A stretch of 64,000 nucleotides of DNA from Takashimella koratensis. Lineage: Eukaryota; Basidiomycota; Tremellomycetes; Trichosporonales; Tetragoniomycetaceae. Below the pieces are notes generated by a model. It did not search any database. It saw only the letters and a list, made by a program, of their open reading frames with translations, and was not told the origin of the DNA. The translations under genes and the position numbers were made by a program. This document shows, piece by piece, positions 11,265 to 22,554 of this stretch (its first letter is position 1; each line of letters begins with the position of its first letter). The stretch lies in the NCBI GenBank assembly GCA_003116875.1, contig BCKT01000007.1, forward strand, positions 608,365-672,364, in the 5' to 3' direction.

Positions 11265-14200
11265 TCACTCGTCTTCGTAATTGCCAAGAATCTCAGCTGG
11301 TCAACGTCAGCATATGGTTACTCAGCGCTTGAAACTACTCACCATCGTCATCGATGGGGACCTGGCGGTAAGGTGCTCGTCGCGAGAACAGACCATCCAA
11401 GAAGGGTACCTTGCGCTCAACCCAGGCCCAGGAAGCCTGGGCCACACCCAAAAGAAAGTACGGTACAGAAATCAACGTAGCCAAAGCTCCCGATGACATG
11501 TCTCCGCCAAACGCGCGGTGCTCGCCCAACCGGATCGATCTGTCAAGTCAGCTCAAGTCGTATTTATTACTCACCCTCGGCGATCCTTGTTGAACCACCA
11601 CCAGCCAGCCAAAGCCGCGACAGCGATAGGGAGAATGGCAAAGGAGCCCCAAACGATGCCGCTGAGTCCTGGTTTGCCGATGAGACCTGGGCATGAGTGC
11701 CGTGGTCCCCGATCTGGTCGGTCGCCGCCTTCGCAAGAAGAATACGGGATCTTGCGGTAGGCTGTTCTCTCGTACCAGTACGGCTCGAACCCATCGCACT
11801 GTTCCCACTCGGTGCTGCTCTCTAGTGCGAATGCTCCTTCGACAAGCACGCAGTCGCCAGCATCGTTGCGATAGTGGTTGAATTCACTGCTGGTCAGCAT
11901 CATCTGAGAAATTGGAGACATACCATTCAAAGTCGGACGACGTGCAGGTACAGTTGCGGACAATTGAACGGGGTTGCTCGATGGCTTCACCGACGTAGCA
12001 GTTGCGGTCGCGGATGCGTCGATGGTACAGGGTCTAGAGTCAGCTATGCTCAAAAAATGACTTACCTGTCGGCCGAAAAGACAAGCCTCATCGCGACCTT
12101 CACTTGGGCTCCAGAGCTCAAAGTCGTCGTGGTTGGGGTCCGTAACTTTCAATTCGCCTGGTTGTCAGCATGTAACATGACGCTACTTACATTTTCGGTT
12201 CGTAATAGTAGAGAGGTCGAGGTGGACAAGGACGGTGCGCAAGGGGTCCGACGGTCGCTGAGCGACCAACATGAATCGTCTGCTTGTGTCCTTGGGGACC
12301 GTTTGAATGCTGCTGACACGAAGCTTCTCGCCAAAGCTGTACTCGTTCCAAGACAATCCCTCGTCAGTCGAATAGATGACGTGGTCGGTCGTTTCCTCGT
12401 CATTGACGAGGATCAACAGGGATCCCGAGTCACCGTATTCCCAGAGGTGGGCGTCTTTGTGGACCTCTTCCCAAGTGAAGCCGCCATCACGCGTAAGGAA
12501 CACATCGCTGTCGGTATACGGTGCGAGTTCCTCGCCGACGTTGCCGATCGCAAGCATGAGGCCGACAGCGGACGGGCTGCTGTAGGTTGCTCTGGGGTCG
12601 CGCCTCTCAGTGTAGCCGTGGATTTGGAGCGAGCAGGCGGTCGAGGTACAGTCATACTCCTGGCCCAGCGAGTCTCGAGCTGGAGGGGTGAGCGGCTTCC
12701 ATGAACCACCGTCGTTGTGGGTGATCCTTGTCTGCAATTTCTTTTGTCCAGAAATGTTTGCCTCTGCCGGATTGACGACGACGTTGATGACAGCGATGCC
12801 ATCGAGGCCAAGCATCTTCTCAAAGTCGACGTAGCCCGCAGTGTTTCGGTTGACGTGCTCGATCGAGAGGCCATAGTAGGTACCGTTGGAGTTGGACCTA
12901 GGAGTGAGCTCAGGAAGATAGGCGAGACTTACTTGAAGATGCTTCCCCACTCCCTGTTGGTGGCGGCGTTCATTGTCATGTGAAGGAAGACAGAGTCCGT
13001 GCTGCTTTCAAGGATGCTAAGATGTTAGCGATAAAAATCAAAGGTGCCCTACGTGTATGCGCGGTTGTCAATGCGCATGTTGGGCGGGAACTGGGCTTCG
13101 GCAAAGTTGTATCCGTCCAAGGAGATCTCGAGGGAGAGTGTCGCAGCGCGCTCGTTGAGCTAATGTTAGCAGCTGCCGTTCAACAAGCCTACCTTTGCGA
13201 CCAGGAGGTATTCAGAGAAGGAAGCGAATCCGACAACCGAGTCGAACACCTTGATCTTCTTGGAGTAGTAGTTGCTACCCGCAATCAATTCGAGAGGATT
13301 GTAGTCGCCGGCGGTCTGGGAGCCCTTCTTCTCCTGGTACGATTCGCAAATGATCTCTCGCTCGTCAATCTTCAAGCGCTCGTCCCTCGCCCACGCGCAA
13401 GTGCGAACGTATTTCTCAATCTCTTTCCATCGGCCTCCGTGATCGGTCGAGTAATAGGCGACAGTGTGACACTTGGTTGAGAGCGTTGCCGCACAGTCGA
13501 CCGAACCGGTGAAGATGAGCCAGTCTGGTTTGGTTGGGTGGAAGTCGAGAATCGGAAGGCCGAGGTTGTTGGGTTCCATCGGTACGGTGATCGTGTGCCA
13601 CGATCGACCAACGTCGGTGGTAGCGTGAATTTTTCGACCACTGGTGACGAGGTAGGCGCGATCGGGAGAGTAGGCGTGGATGGTGACAGACAAGAACGTC
13701 TCGCCTTCAAACAGCTGCTTCCAAGTAAAACCTTCATTGCTCGACTGCCAGACCGATCCGTCGGCGAGGTGCATGAGGATCGTCTCGGACAATGGGAAGT
13801 ACGCGATCGCCAAAGTGAGGGTGTCAAAGTCGTGCTAAATGGTTATTAACAGCTTCGCTCTAGACCCACCGTAGCATGAGATGGCTTGCCGTCCTCGGGT
13901 CTAGCAAGTTTGCAGGACTTGGATACGGGAGCGTCCTTCTGGATGCCGCCGGTACATGAGTTGCCTGGGATCTTGCGGTATCCTGAGGATCCCATGTAGC
14001 TGTCGTCTGGGTTGGAGCAGGTACCAGCGGGGACTGGCTCAGGTCCAGTAGCGACGCACTCGCCGTCTTGGCGCACAAAGTTGAAATCGCTACCGTCAGT
14101 TTGGCACTTAGAGCGGCATACCATTCAAAGTCCTCCTCCGAGCAGGGGCATGCCTCCTCGTGTCCGACGGGGTCTTCAAACTTGTGACCGACATAGCAAA

Positions 14201-16292
14201 GAGCGTCCAACTTGCGCCGCTGGTACCATTGCTGCCGGTGTCAGTAGCACATACAGCTCTGCAGCTTACCTTGTGACCCATGAGACACTGGTTGTCCTCC
14301 GAGCTCCGTGCGTACCACTTCTCAAAGTCTTTATCAGTGCATTGGCGGTGCTGTAACGGTGCAAAATCAAGGAAGATGATGGCGTGTCTCCCTTCACTGC
14401 TGCTCTGTCGTCGCGGGGTTGATCCGAGGAGGAGAAATCTGTGCGTTAGACGGAATATGCCGAGTACTTACTTTTGAGAGGTCGAGTCCGGAATCGTCGT
14501 AAGAATTAGGGTGCGAACTGACACGCCGAGGCTGAGCTCGTTCCAAGTCTGACCACCGTCATAGGAATAATGAATGTGGTCGGTGGTCTCCTCGTCGTCG
14601 GCTATCACAAGCACACTGCCTTGATCGCCGAATTCGTACTTGTGCGCTCCTTCTTGCACCATCGTCCACGTGATACCGGCGTCGGTTGACAAGAAGGTGT
14701 CACACTCCTCTGTTTCGAGTCAGCTACGTCGAGGAGACGACAGAGCTTACCGTATGGAAGGAGGTATTCGCCGACCGACCCGACACCCATGACGTATCCT
14801 GGCGCAGTTGAAGAAAAGACACGTCCAAAATTGTGTGGAGTCGAGATAGAGTGGAGGTGGAGAGAGCAAGAGTCGGTATCGTCACGGTTGCAGCTCCAGT
14901 CGTCCCCGTCCATCTTCTTCTCGGGTGCTCGAAGAGGGCGCCAGTTGGAACCTGATGTCAGATACGTACGAAGCATTTGTCTCACCATCATCATAGGTAA
15001 TGACACTCCTGATCTTCTTCGACTCTGCCCAACCAACGACCTCCTCGCGATTGGAAACCACGTTCGCGATCCCGACACCCTCCAGACCCACGAGCTGTTC
15101 AAAGTCCACATAACCCATCTCGTTGCGGTTGGTATCGGCCAACGCTTCCACAAAGTATGTGCCTTCACTCGAGGAGACGAACAGCGTTCCGATGTTAGCC
15201 GAGGGCGATGTCAAAATATCCACGGCGATGGAGTGAGTGGTCGACTCTACAATTGTGTACGCGCTACATGTTAGTAAAGGTGTAAGGTAGGTCCTACTTT
15301 TCAACCAGGTTACTAGGCATGTCAGCGATGTTACAACATAGTACTCACGGCATCGCCGAGTGGGGGAAGCGAGTTTGACGCCATTCGACTCCGTCCGTAG
15401 TAACATAGAGTTGCCTAAAGTAAGTGTCCATACCGACGTGTCACTTACATTGGATCGCTTCCTGCTCGCTTGACACTGTCCGAGGTCCTCAACGCGACAA
15501 TCATGAACTTGCTGACAACTCCCAGCCCAACAACGCCTCGTGCGCGCTTGCCAATACCGAGGTCGACAAAGTTCTTGGTTTCAAACCAGTCCGTAGACGA
15601 GTACAGTCTGCTCTCGTCAAAGCTGTACCCGTCAGACGCCGTGTTGGCAAACGCGATACAGAAGATCTGAGCTTCATCGGCGCCGACAGTAGCTTCCGAT
15701 GAATGGGCAAAGATACACTGTGACGTCCGCTCGAGTAGAAGAGTCGTCTCGGTGCGGAAGGCGTCTTGGGTATAGTACGTCTCATCCCAGCAAGTCTTGC
15801 CCGATCCCCATCGCCCGGTACCCGTGTCCTCGCAGACGATCCCCTGGAACAGGATCCAATCCGACTTCTCCGAGTGAAAGGCCAGGGGCTGGCCTATCAA
15901 ACTGGCTTCGCGTGGGGTCTCAAACGACTGCCACGTCACACCTCGGTTGTATGTGACCCAGTGTGTGGTGGATCTGCCGATAATGAACGCCATCTCGTTG
16001 TTGTAAGGGTGGTCGATGAGCCGGGTAGCAAAGTCGACGCCTGATATTGGCGACCACGACTTGCCTTCGTCCTCGGACCGATAGACGGTCAGCTCGACGG
16101 GGTCATGCATCAACATGACCTGTTGATTAGCTCTGTAGATGTGACACAACTCACCGTTGTATCTTCAAAGTAGAACAAGCGACTGGGGACATTGCGAAAT
16201 CTCGTGACGGTGACCTCTGGGTCTCCAGCTCCCGCCACAGGTGAGAACACAGCGCATGCTGCCACCAGGATGGCGAATAGATGTGCCAACAT
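11265..16292 (-). CDS. VPS10: Vps10 vacuolar protein sorting receptor (sortilin family)
   Basis: Type I transmembrane receptor that cycles between the late Golgi and endosomes and sorts hydrolases such as carboxypeptidase Y to the vacuole. A signal peptide begins at the ATG at 16292 ([16 protein letters not shown]). Two ten-bladed VPS10 propellers follow in tandem, each with Asp-box repeats ([38 protein letters not shown]) and a Cys-rich 10CC module (e.g. [28 protein letters not shown]). The single membrane span near 11600 reads [23 protein letters not shown] short cytosolic tail ends in YRQVPIDDD, then [10 protein letters not shown] after a last intron; the acidic/Tyr tail is a retromer/adaptor-type signal. 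At least ten introns, most 40-60 nt. The protein is about 1,450 residues, normal for the family. Stop codon 11265-11267, convergent with the PPC ligase gene. Confidence 0.92.
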
Positions 16293-16714
16293 GTTTGAGA
16301 TCGACACGAGCGCGCACGCCCCTGCTAGCTCGACTGTGCGTATTCGGCAGCGGACGACCGGACAAAGGACGCGACAGCGGGGGTGGTGGGAGGGTAAGAG
16401 GTCCGGGCAGGCGGCGTGAGGAGCAACGGCGTGGGAGGTGGGTGGATCGCTCTGGTCGCTTTACGGTTGACTGTTGGAGTGAGGATGGGAGGATGGGGAG
16501 GTAGAGAGAGGGAGGTGGCCGCTGAGATGGGATACCCGCAGCATGGCAATGCCAGCGATCAATGGGAGGTGCAGCCTGTGCTATGTAGCAAATAAGGGGA
16601 CGGCGCCCGGAAGAATCAACCATCTGGCGGCCCTCCGTGGCTTTCTTTTTTTGGGCCGTCATGGACTTTCCAGTCCACTCTCAACCCTCAACTACCTCCC
16701 CAGCTCAACCCACC
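16293..16714. promoter_or_regulatory. Shared divergent promoter (VPS10 / dihydroorotate dehydrogenase)
   Basis: 422 bp between divergent starts. Purine-rich around 16375-16510. An in-frame upstream ATG at 16661 could extend the dehydrogenase by 18 residues. No TATA box found. Confidence 0.45.
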
Positions 16715-18597
16715 ATGTCCCCGCAGCTCGCTCGGTTTGCGCGCCGACTCGGAGTGTCCGCGAGGCAACAGGGAGCCCTCGGCAAGGTCCAGTCCGCGGC
16801 TTCTCTCCGCTTCGCATCAACCTCGCCTCAGCCGTCTCGCGCGCGCGGATTCTTATCCACCACATTGTTACTCGGTGGAGGCGCTCTCTTCCTGGCATAC
16901 TACTACGACTCGCGGTCGATCATGCACGAGCACGTCGTGATGCCTCTTGTCCGACTGGCTGCCGACCCCGAAGATGGCCACAAATTAGCCATTCGGATTC
17001 TGTCCCTCAGCAAATGGGCTCGTCCTCGCGACATGGGCGTTGACAATGAAGCACTAGGCACCGAAGTGAGCCGCTCCCTTTGAATACACTAACAATGCAG
17101 CTGTTTGGTCTTCCCTTGTCCAACCCAGTCGGCATTGCAGCTGGTTTTGACAAGGACGCTGAAGCAATCGACGGCTTGTTTGACCTTGGGTTCGGCTACG
17201 TTGAGATTGGAAGTGTCACCCCGGAGCCTCAACCGGGTAACCCCAAGCCTCGATTCTTTAGACTCGAAGAGGACGACGCGGCGATCAACCGATATGGCTT
17301 CAACTCTCTTGGCCACGGACAGGCTCTCGGCCAGCTCCGCGCCCGCCTCATCGCTTTCTCTCAAGAACACCCGTCTCTCTTCCCCTCTCCTCTTCCCTCC
17401 AACCCTCTTCCGCCCACCAACCTTCCCCGCTCTCTCCGCCCCGGGAAAATCCTCGCAGTGAACCTCGGCAAGAACAAGACCTCTGCTGCCGACTCGAACG
17501 AAGACTATGTCAAGGGCGTCCGCATGCTCGGCCCTTACGCCGACGTTCTCGTCGTCAACGTGTCCAGCCCCAATACCCCTGGTCTTCGAGCGTTGCAAGG
17601 TCGAGACATTCTCGCCCGGCTCCTGACGGATGTCGTCACTGAGCGAGACCGGATAGCAAAAGGAACTGGACTTCCCAAAATTGTCGTCAAGGTCGCCAGT
17701 GACCTCGGCGACGAGGAGCTCGCCGATGTCGCTGCGGCTGTTCAAAAATCCAAAGTCGAAGGTGTCATCATTTCCAACACGACTATCCGCCGCGAGGAGC
17801 TAGGTTTGGAGTCGGGTAAGTCTCTTCTTTTGATCCAAGGCTGACACGAAGAAAACAAAAACGAGGTTGGAGGGCTTTCTGGCCGACCATTGTTCCCGTA
17901 CGCTTTGCATGCTCTCAAGACCCTTCGTCCTCTCCTCCCCGCCTCTATCCCTATCATCGGCTGCGGCGGGATCTGGACAGGGTCCGATGCTATCGCGATG
18001 GCGCGTGCCGGTGCTTCGATTGTCCAAGTGTACACTGTCTTCGGCTACCGCGGAGTAGGCACGCCTAGACTCCTCAAGGACGAGATTTCGTCGGCGTTGG
18101 GCGGGTCCAGTTGGCGCGCTGAGATTGGCCGCGAGTGGGACGGCAAGCACATTGCTTGGAACGAGGAGACTTTGCAAAAGGAGTCGCAGGCTGTTGTGGA
18201 AGAAGCCAAGAACCTGAGCAACCTCTTGCAATCCTACCACGAGGAGGACGATACTCAGCGTTTGGTCGAGGAGGCGCAGGCTGCACTCCGGGAGACGTCG
18301 ACCCAGGCGGCGGACGAGTCGACAAAGACGGAGACTGAGTCGGCTAGGGGTTTGGTCGAGGATACGCTTGCTCCCCACGTTGTGGAGGCGACCGCTACCA
18401 GCTCTGAGCGATTGATCGCGTCGCCTTCGGTCGAGGAGGGTGCCACAGATTCGCTGGTGGAGGTGGCGGTTGTCGAGGTTGCGCCGATTGTTGTAGTTCC
18501 GGTCTCTGAGGCGCCTGCGCTGCCGACCGGGTCTAAGACAGCACAGGAGGATGGCTGGGGAGAGAGTGTGCGCTCTGGACCTCGCCGGCTGGTGTGA
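16715..18597 (+). CDS. DHODH: Dihydroorotate dehydrogenase, mitochondrial class 2, with a C-terminal tail
   Basis: Oxidises dihydroorotate to orotate with ubiquinone, the fourth step of pyrimidine synthesis, at the mitochondrial inner membrane. A basic, Ser/Arg-rich presequence (MSPQLARFARRLG...) precedes a membrane anchor (STTLLLGGGALFLAYYY) as in class-2 enzymes. Core motifs: NPVGIAAGFDKDAEAIDGL, NRYGFNSLGHG, VNVSSPNTPGLR with the catalytic Ser, and GGLSGRPLFP followed by GCGGIWTGSDA for FMN phosphate. Three exons: a 35-nt intron (17066-17100) and a second near 17816-17855, both frame-verified. The protein is about 590 residues because some 130 residues rich in Glu, Ser, Thr and Val follow the normal end of the barrel (after about SALGGSSWRAEIGREWDG). 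Start chosen at 16715; an upstream in-frame ATG at 16661 is possible. Confidence 0.93.
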
Positions 18598-19053
18598 GCG
18601 TGGGCAAGGTGGGATAGATGTGCGTAGAGAGAGAGACAAGAGACCATCCATAGCGGGGATGAATACATTGATCACGTGACGGCTGACGGGTATTTAACTA
18701 ATCCCCCCCGTTTTGCAATGGGTCCAAACCTTGATTCTGGCCCCGTGGACCCTGAGACTTAATCTGTGCTCGTGTGACCGGCCCGCCCTACCTACAGCAA
18801 GAAAAATTACCTCGTACATTCATCCCACATCCCACTCTCTCCTCTCCCATCTCCACCACCACCGCTGCCCACTCCCCAGCAGTCCGCCCTCATCGCTTCA
18901 GCCCCAACCGAGCTCTCCCTCATTACTTCACCCACCTCGCTACTAGCCGTCTCGACCACTTCCCTTTACCCAGGACACGGCACCTGCCAAGCAATCGCAC
19001 ACCAAACAACCAAACAAACTCACGCGCCGCCGCCCGGCAATCCCTCCCCCACC
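18598..19053. promoter_or_regulatory. Intergenic region upstream of carboxypeptidase gene
   Basis: 456 bp. It holds the 3' flank of the dehydrogenase gene, a palindromic E-box listed separately, and a long CT/CA-rich stretch (18830-19050) typical of a fungal 5' leader. Confidence 0.5.
18672..18679. promoter_or_regulatory. Palindromic E-box (TCACGTGA)
   Basis: Perfect 8-bp palindrome containing CACGTG, the consensus bound by bHLH factors such as Cbf1 or Pho4 in fungi. It lies 382 bp upstream of the carboxypeptidase start. An 8-mer can occur by chance; binding is inference. Confidence 0.3.
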
Positions 19054-20656
19054 ATGGTCCAGCTCCTCGCCATCTCCACCCTCGCCCTCGCAGCCACCTC
19101 GAGTGCATTCCCTCTCATCTTCCAATCTCCCTCTACCTCGCTCGCACCCCTCCAGGAGCGGTATGATGGCCATCAAGTATGGCGCGTCAACACTGCTCAA
19201 CTCGACGAGTCTGCTCGTTATCGGTTACATCAGGCCGTAGAGGTGGGCACAATCTCCTTCTGTGATCATCGCATAACACTAACCCTTGTCAGCTTCTCGA
19301 CCTCGATGTCTGGCGCGCGACAGCCCACTCTATCGATGTTCGCGTTCCACCTCACTTGCGAAGCATCTTCCGCAACTATCTCCCTTCCCACGACACCAAC
19401 GTCTTCGTCGACAACGTCCAAACTCTAATTGACGAATCCACACCTTTACTTCGCGCGGCGGCCGTCGACGACTGGGACTTGTCCACAGTCGACACCGACT
19501 TTCACGATGCATACCACCACCTCGACGACATCTACGCTTTCGGTGACGCCCTCATGCAGCAGTTTCCCAACATGCTCACGACTTTCGAGCTTGGCAAGAC
19601 AGCAGAGAACCGGTCGATTCGCGGCTGGAAGGCCTCGCTCCCACGCAAGGAGACGGAAGAGGGCGAGCTGATGGAGACGAACAAGAAGCACAAGGGCAAG
19701 GGCAGTCATGACCACACGCTTCCCGAGCCCGAGCCGTCCTCAGGCGAGCCCATGGAGGTCATCATTCAATCTGGTTCCCATGCTCGAGAGGTGAGTAAAG
19801 TTCAAGGTTTAAAGTTGACAACCAGTGGGTTGGCCCTTCGACTGCTCTCTACTTCCTTCACTCGCTCCTCGTCGAAGCGACCAACGACGACTCGGGTCTC
19901 ATCGCAACGCTTCTCCGAGCTATCACCTTCACCATTGTCCCCGTGATCAACCCAGATGGATACGTCTTCAGCCACGACCACAGCCGCATGTGGCGCAAGA
20001 ACAGACAGGATGTAGGCAGCCATTTGTGCAGCGGGATCGACCTGAACAGCAACTGGGGATACCGATGGCGCCCGTCCCGCTCCACTGCTTGCTCCGACTC
20101 GTACCCGGGTGCTGAACCATTTGAGGCCTTGGAGACTCGCGCGATGGCCGAGTATATGAACGCGACCCAGGCATTCCACCGTCGCAAAGTCCGCGGCTTC
20201 ATTGACCTGCACTCTTACGGCCAGCTCTGTGAGTTGAGAACGTTGAAATCTCAAATTGGCTGACCAAACCTAGTTATGTACCCTTTCGCCCACTCATGCG
20301 ACGAATTCCCTCTGGATGCTGAGAAGCTCATGGAGGCCGGTCTTGGAGCGGTCAAGGCGATGCGACTGGCTCAAGGAGAAAACTTTGAGTCTGGTCAAGC
20401 GTGCGACCTCACTCTTCGTGCTCCCGGTGACTCGATCGATTATGCGTACGGGACTGCCGATATCATCTACTCGTACTCTGTTGAGCTTCGTGACACCGGC
20501 ACGGTGAGTATACAACTTATTTTTAGTGACTCAAACTAATGTGTGCAGTACGGCTTTGTCCTCCCGCCCTCTGAGATCCGTCCGGCCGGGGAGGAGATCA
20601 CTGCTGGTCTTCGCTTCCTTGCCCACTTTATTTACGACGAGGCGGTCGGCGCGTGA
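19054..20656 (+). CDS. Secreted M14 metallocarboxypeptidase (CPA/Ecm14-like)
   Basis: Zinc carboxypeptidase precursor, about 490 residues, secreted or vacuolar. Signal peptide MVQLLAISTLALAATSSAF, then an M14 activation peptide (YDGHQVWRVNT ... LLDLDVWR ... IDVRVPP). In the catalytic domain the zinc ligands are in GSHAREW (His, Glu) and DLHSYGQL (His); PDGYVFSHDHSRMWRKNRQ carries the Arg127-type residue, and YSVELRDTGTYGF carries the general-base Glu. So it is not an Ecm14-type pseudoenzyme by loss of that Glu. However, DLNSNWG replaces the usual DxNRNW, so the Arg that anchors the substrate carboxylate appears to be Ser. A charged insert (KETEEGELMETNKKHKGKG) sits just before the zinc-binding HxxE. 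Five exons, all frame-consistent; stop TGA at 20654-20656. Confidence 0.88.
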
Positions 20657-21238
20657 TTAATCGACGCCGGTGCGCACGACAATTAGTATACCATGTATGA
20701 GGCTAAGAAGTTGCCTGCTCTTTTCGCTTTTGGTTCACACGATCCACCTTGTAACTTGTAACGCTTCATGGTTGCCATGACTGGAAGATGTGACTTTATG
20801 TGCTTTGGCCCAATTGCGCAGCTGCTTTTCGGAACGCTTTCCGATTGAGAATTCACCGCTGGATTAGTCATATTATAACATCTACAGACCCTCAAAAACT
20901 TCGGTTTGATCTCACTGAGCGTCTGAGTGAGGATGAGAAGCCGATCGGTTACTTGACATGCATGCAGCTGCTATGGTTGTCGAGAGATAGGCAAGTGAAG
21001 TGATTCGGGGGCTGCTTCCGACAGTGCTCGCAATACTCGGCCGTGTGGCGTTTTGCCGCGTTTGCCGGCGGCCCTTATCGGTGGGCAACGTTCCCCACCG
21101 TATTGCCTAATAATAAACGCTCTCCGCTGACTGTCGCCTATTTACGCTGACCCCCAGTCCTTGTTGACGAAACAGGCCCCCGTGCAGTCTCGCTGTTCCC
21201 ATCGACTCATCTCCCACTTTTAGCCTCGACTAGCAACA
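20657..21238. other. Intergenic region between carboxypeptidase and alpha/beta hydrolase genes
   Basis: 582 bp with the 3' flank of the carboxypeptidase gene and the promoter of the next gene. The part from 21020 to 21130 is rich in CG and TTGCC words. I see no gene, repeat or clear TATA box. Confidence 0.5.
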
Positions 21239-22413
21239 ATGACGACAGCGACCAAGACGGTGACGCCGTGTCCTACTCCATTCTCAGACCACGATTACAA
21301 AACGATTGAGCAAGTTTCGATCCCGCTCCGGGTGTGGCCGGCTACGGATGCGAAATCGGGTCCCAAGCCATGGCTCTTCTGGGTCCACGGCGGTGGCTTC
21401 ACGTATGTGGCAAAGGGGACGAGCAGTGTGGCCATGCACAGCTGACCCTCTATCAGCGCGGGCAAGCACGTCATTCCTAACGCTTGGGTGGTTCCTGCTT
21501 TCCGACTGTACGGGTACCATGTCGTCTCTGTCGCCTATCGCTTCATCCCGCACGTCACGCTCGCCGATATGATGGAAGATCTTGCCGACGCCCTTGCCTG
21601 GTGCCGGTCCAACCTTCCATCTCTCGTCGGGGCGGGCGAGATCGACATTGACGCCTACGTTGTCGGTGGGGACTCTGCTGGGGGGACTTTCTCAACTTTG
21701 TGCGGGACCAAGTTCTCTCCCAAACCCCGGGCGGTGATCGATGTCTTCGGCGTGGTGGACTTTCTCGACCCGTTCATGCACGATGCCAAACCCCTTGAGG
21801 AAATGCCTGAGGGAGCTCAGGCGTACTTTGCCCCCTCGCCCAAGTGGACCGAGGCAGAAGTCGCCGCCGCACTCGCAGAGACCGATCCGTCCAAGGCGGT
21901 ATTTATCGCCCCGTGGACATGGGAGCTCGACATGTCAACCGAGGACGTTCGCTCGTTCTGGGGCTCACCCGACTACGCACCGACTGACCCCGACTACCTT
22001 CGCATGGAAATGATGAAGTACATGAGCCTTCGCAAACTCCTGATGAGGTTCCTCGTCCGTGGCCAATCTTTGTCAAAGGAGCAGCTCTTCGAAGCCCTGG
22101 AAAAATGGTCCCCATACCACCTCATCGGTAAGGACCCAGCCTACCCCCCGACGTTCCTACTCCATGGTACCGCAGATTCGGCTGTCCCTATTGAGCAAAG
22201 CTATCGCATGGCGGAGAAGCTCAAGTCTTTGGGTATCCCGTACGCCGAGGCTTACGCACCGGGTGGCGAGCACTGTTTTGAGAACAAGATTGAGGTGGGT
22301 ATCTACTCTACCTGTATGATGCAAGCTGACTCTTCTAGACGCCCGAGGACGAGGGCTGGAACGAGTATATTGTCCCCGTTATGGAGTTCTGCGACAAACA
22401 CGTTAGATCTTAG
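21239..22413 (+). CDS. Alpha/beta hydrolase, hormone-sensitive-lipase-like esterase
   Basis: Predicted serine esterase of the alpha/beta hydrolase-3 type, about 370 residues, without a signal peptide, so probably cytosolic. Motifs in order: WVHGGGFT (oxyanion hole HGGG), VVGGDSAGG (nucleophile Ser in GxSxG context), LLHGTADSAVP (acid Asp) and GGEHCF (catalytic His), giving a complete triad. An extended helical cap between nucleophile and acid has several charged helices (e.g. LSKEQLFEALEKW). Three exons: the first intron splits HGGGFT from AGKHVIPNAW and uses GTATGT; the second at about 22296-22338 joins ENKIE to TPEDEGWNEY. The true stop is the TAG at 22411-22413; reading through the second intron gives a false longer end. 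Substrate unknown. Confidence 0.88.
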
Positions 22414-22554
22414 ATTTAGTCGACGTTAAATGAATTTTGGTCTTCTTGGTCTTTTCTGCGTCTCATTTGCAGAGCATGAGGTCCATCGCACACTATGGAC
22501 TGTCCCGAACCAGCGGGACCTCATATTGTTATACTATATACGTATAAAACTTCG

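Noticed and set aside
16110..16307. Start of VPS10 at 16307
   Set aside because: Codon at 16305-16307 is GTG; the first ATG in frame is 16290-16292 and begins a normal signal peptide.
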